Of a DNA stretch of 64,000 bases, positions 63,605 through 64,000 are shown one piece after another (positions within the stretch are counted from its first letter, which is position 1; each line of letters opens with the position of its first letter). The position numbers and the translations under genes are program-made. The notes under the pieces are model-generated. The model ran no database searches. It was not told the DNA's origin and saw nothing but the letters and a program-made list of their open reading frames with translations. Source of the DNA: Vibrio sp. HI00D65 (GTDB lineage: Bacteria; Pseudomonadota; Gammaproteobacteria; Enterobacterales; Vibrionaceae); the NCBI RefSeq assembly GCF_001635455.1, contig NZ_LWEH01000364.1:186001-250000 (forward strand). The letters are read 5' to 3'.

Positions 63605-64000
63605 ATGAAATACAACAAGCTAGTTAAAACTTTAGCAATCGCAATGGCATCCATTGGCCTTATCAGCAACGCTTCAGCTCAAGAAGAGCGCAGCTACATC
63701 TTAGCAACCGCTTCAACTGGTGGAACTTACTACCCAGTAGGCGTGGCGTTGGCGACATTGAGTAAAGTTAAGCTTGCGCCAAAGCAGCACTTTTCTTTGG
63801 CGGCTATCAGTTCTGCAGGTTCAGGTGAGAACGTAAAACTGCTGAATGAAAATGAGGCTCAGTTCGCTATCTTGCAGGGCTTATACGGCGCTTGGGCTTG
63901 GCAGGGATTAGGGCCATACGAAAAATCGGGTAGCCAAACTCAGCTACGCTCTGTCTCTATGCTTTGGCAAAATGTTGAACACTTTATTGTTCGCTCAGAT
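63605..64000 (+). CDS. TAXI-family TRAP substrate-binding protein (3' part outside window)
   Basis: The first 132 codons are present. A signal peptide ends LISNASAQEE. The mature start shows the TAXI pattern: YILATASTGGTYYPVGVALA and, later, LLNENEAQFAILQG. TAXI proteins are periplasmic solute receptors of TRAP transporters for small acids. GGAG precedes the ATG. Controlled, by inference, by the adjacent DctB/DctD-like pair via the sigma-54 promoter. Confidence 0.88.
   Translation, partial: MKYNKLVKTLAIAMASIGLISNASAQEERSYILATASTGGTYYPVGVALATLSKVKLAPKQHFSLAAISSAGSGENVKLLNENEAQFAILQGLYGAWAWQGLGPYEKSGSQTQLRSVSMLWQNVEHFIVRSD

Overview
The window reads as a chromosomal segment of a marine Vibrio (Vibrionaceae, resembling the V. 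splendidus group). The reasons are the overall look of the proteins, a lateral-type (Laf) flagellar gene set, a MotY-like protein, the citrulline hydrolase CtlX and a TAXI-TRAP uptake locus with a DctB/DctD-like pair. This placement is inference from recognised families; no database was searched.

Left part (1-26 kb) is patchwork accessory DNA. It starts with the 5' part of a class B acid phosphatase gene, a degenerate short-chain dehydrogenase and an IS256-type transposase relic. Next comes a compact sulfonate locus: an AGCS Na+ symporter, a MocR/TauR-like regulator, a taurine-pyruvate aminotransferase-like enzyme, a TauE/SafE exporter and an aldehyde dehydrogenase. Together these predict taurine to sulfoacetaldehyde to sulfoacetate, with amino nitrogen kept as alanine and the acid exported. 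Both divergent intergenic regions carry the same pair of CCAG-containing boxes at identical 23-bp spacing, a likely shared operator. After it come an SDR gene behind two TetR-type palindromes, an IS5 relic, an MFS-PlsC fusion, an XRE regulator, small and decayed genes (Fis-like protein, PyrE-like enzyme behind a nested palindrome, resolvase relic), an orphan DUF711 protein, an ABC exporter, ctlX, a lipase-like hydrolase, an AraC regulator and a GNAT gene broken by two in-frame stops.

Middle part (26.2-57.8 kb) is one near-complete second flagellar system. fliM-N-P-Q-R-flhB runs leftward and diverges from a long rightward operon: flgB to flgL, a MotY/OmpA-like gene, fliE-F-G, an unrecognised gene, then flgM-N-A. 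Next are a glycine-zipper lipoprotein, a leftward flhA, and a rightward flagellin-fliD-fliS-fliT-like-fliK-fliL-fliA-motA-motB set ending in a small membrane protein and a lytic transglycosylase. The surprise is what is missing: no FliH, FliI or FliJ (export ATPase complex), no LafK-type sigma-54 activator, no chemotaxis gene. The slot after fliG, where fliHIJ normally sit, holds a 335-residue protein I do not recognise. FliM is short with no CheY-binding peptide, FlhB has NPSR in place of NPTH, and FlgJ has no peptidoglycan hydrolase domain. This is the best candidate in the window for an undescribed variant system.

Right part (57.9-64 kb): two small outer-membrane barrels, a DctB-like sensor kinase diverging from a DctD-like sigma-54 activator, then a TAXI-family TRAP binding-protein gene cut by the window end. 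A textbook sigma-54 promoter and two related upstream palindromes precede that gene, so the two-component pair very probably controls it.
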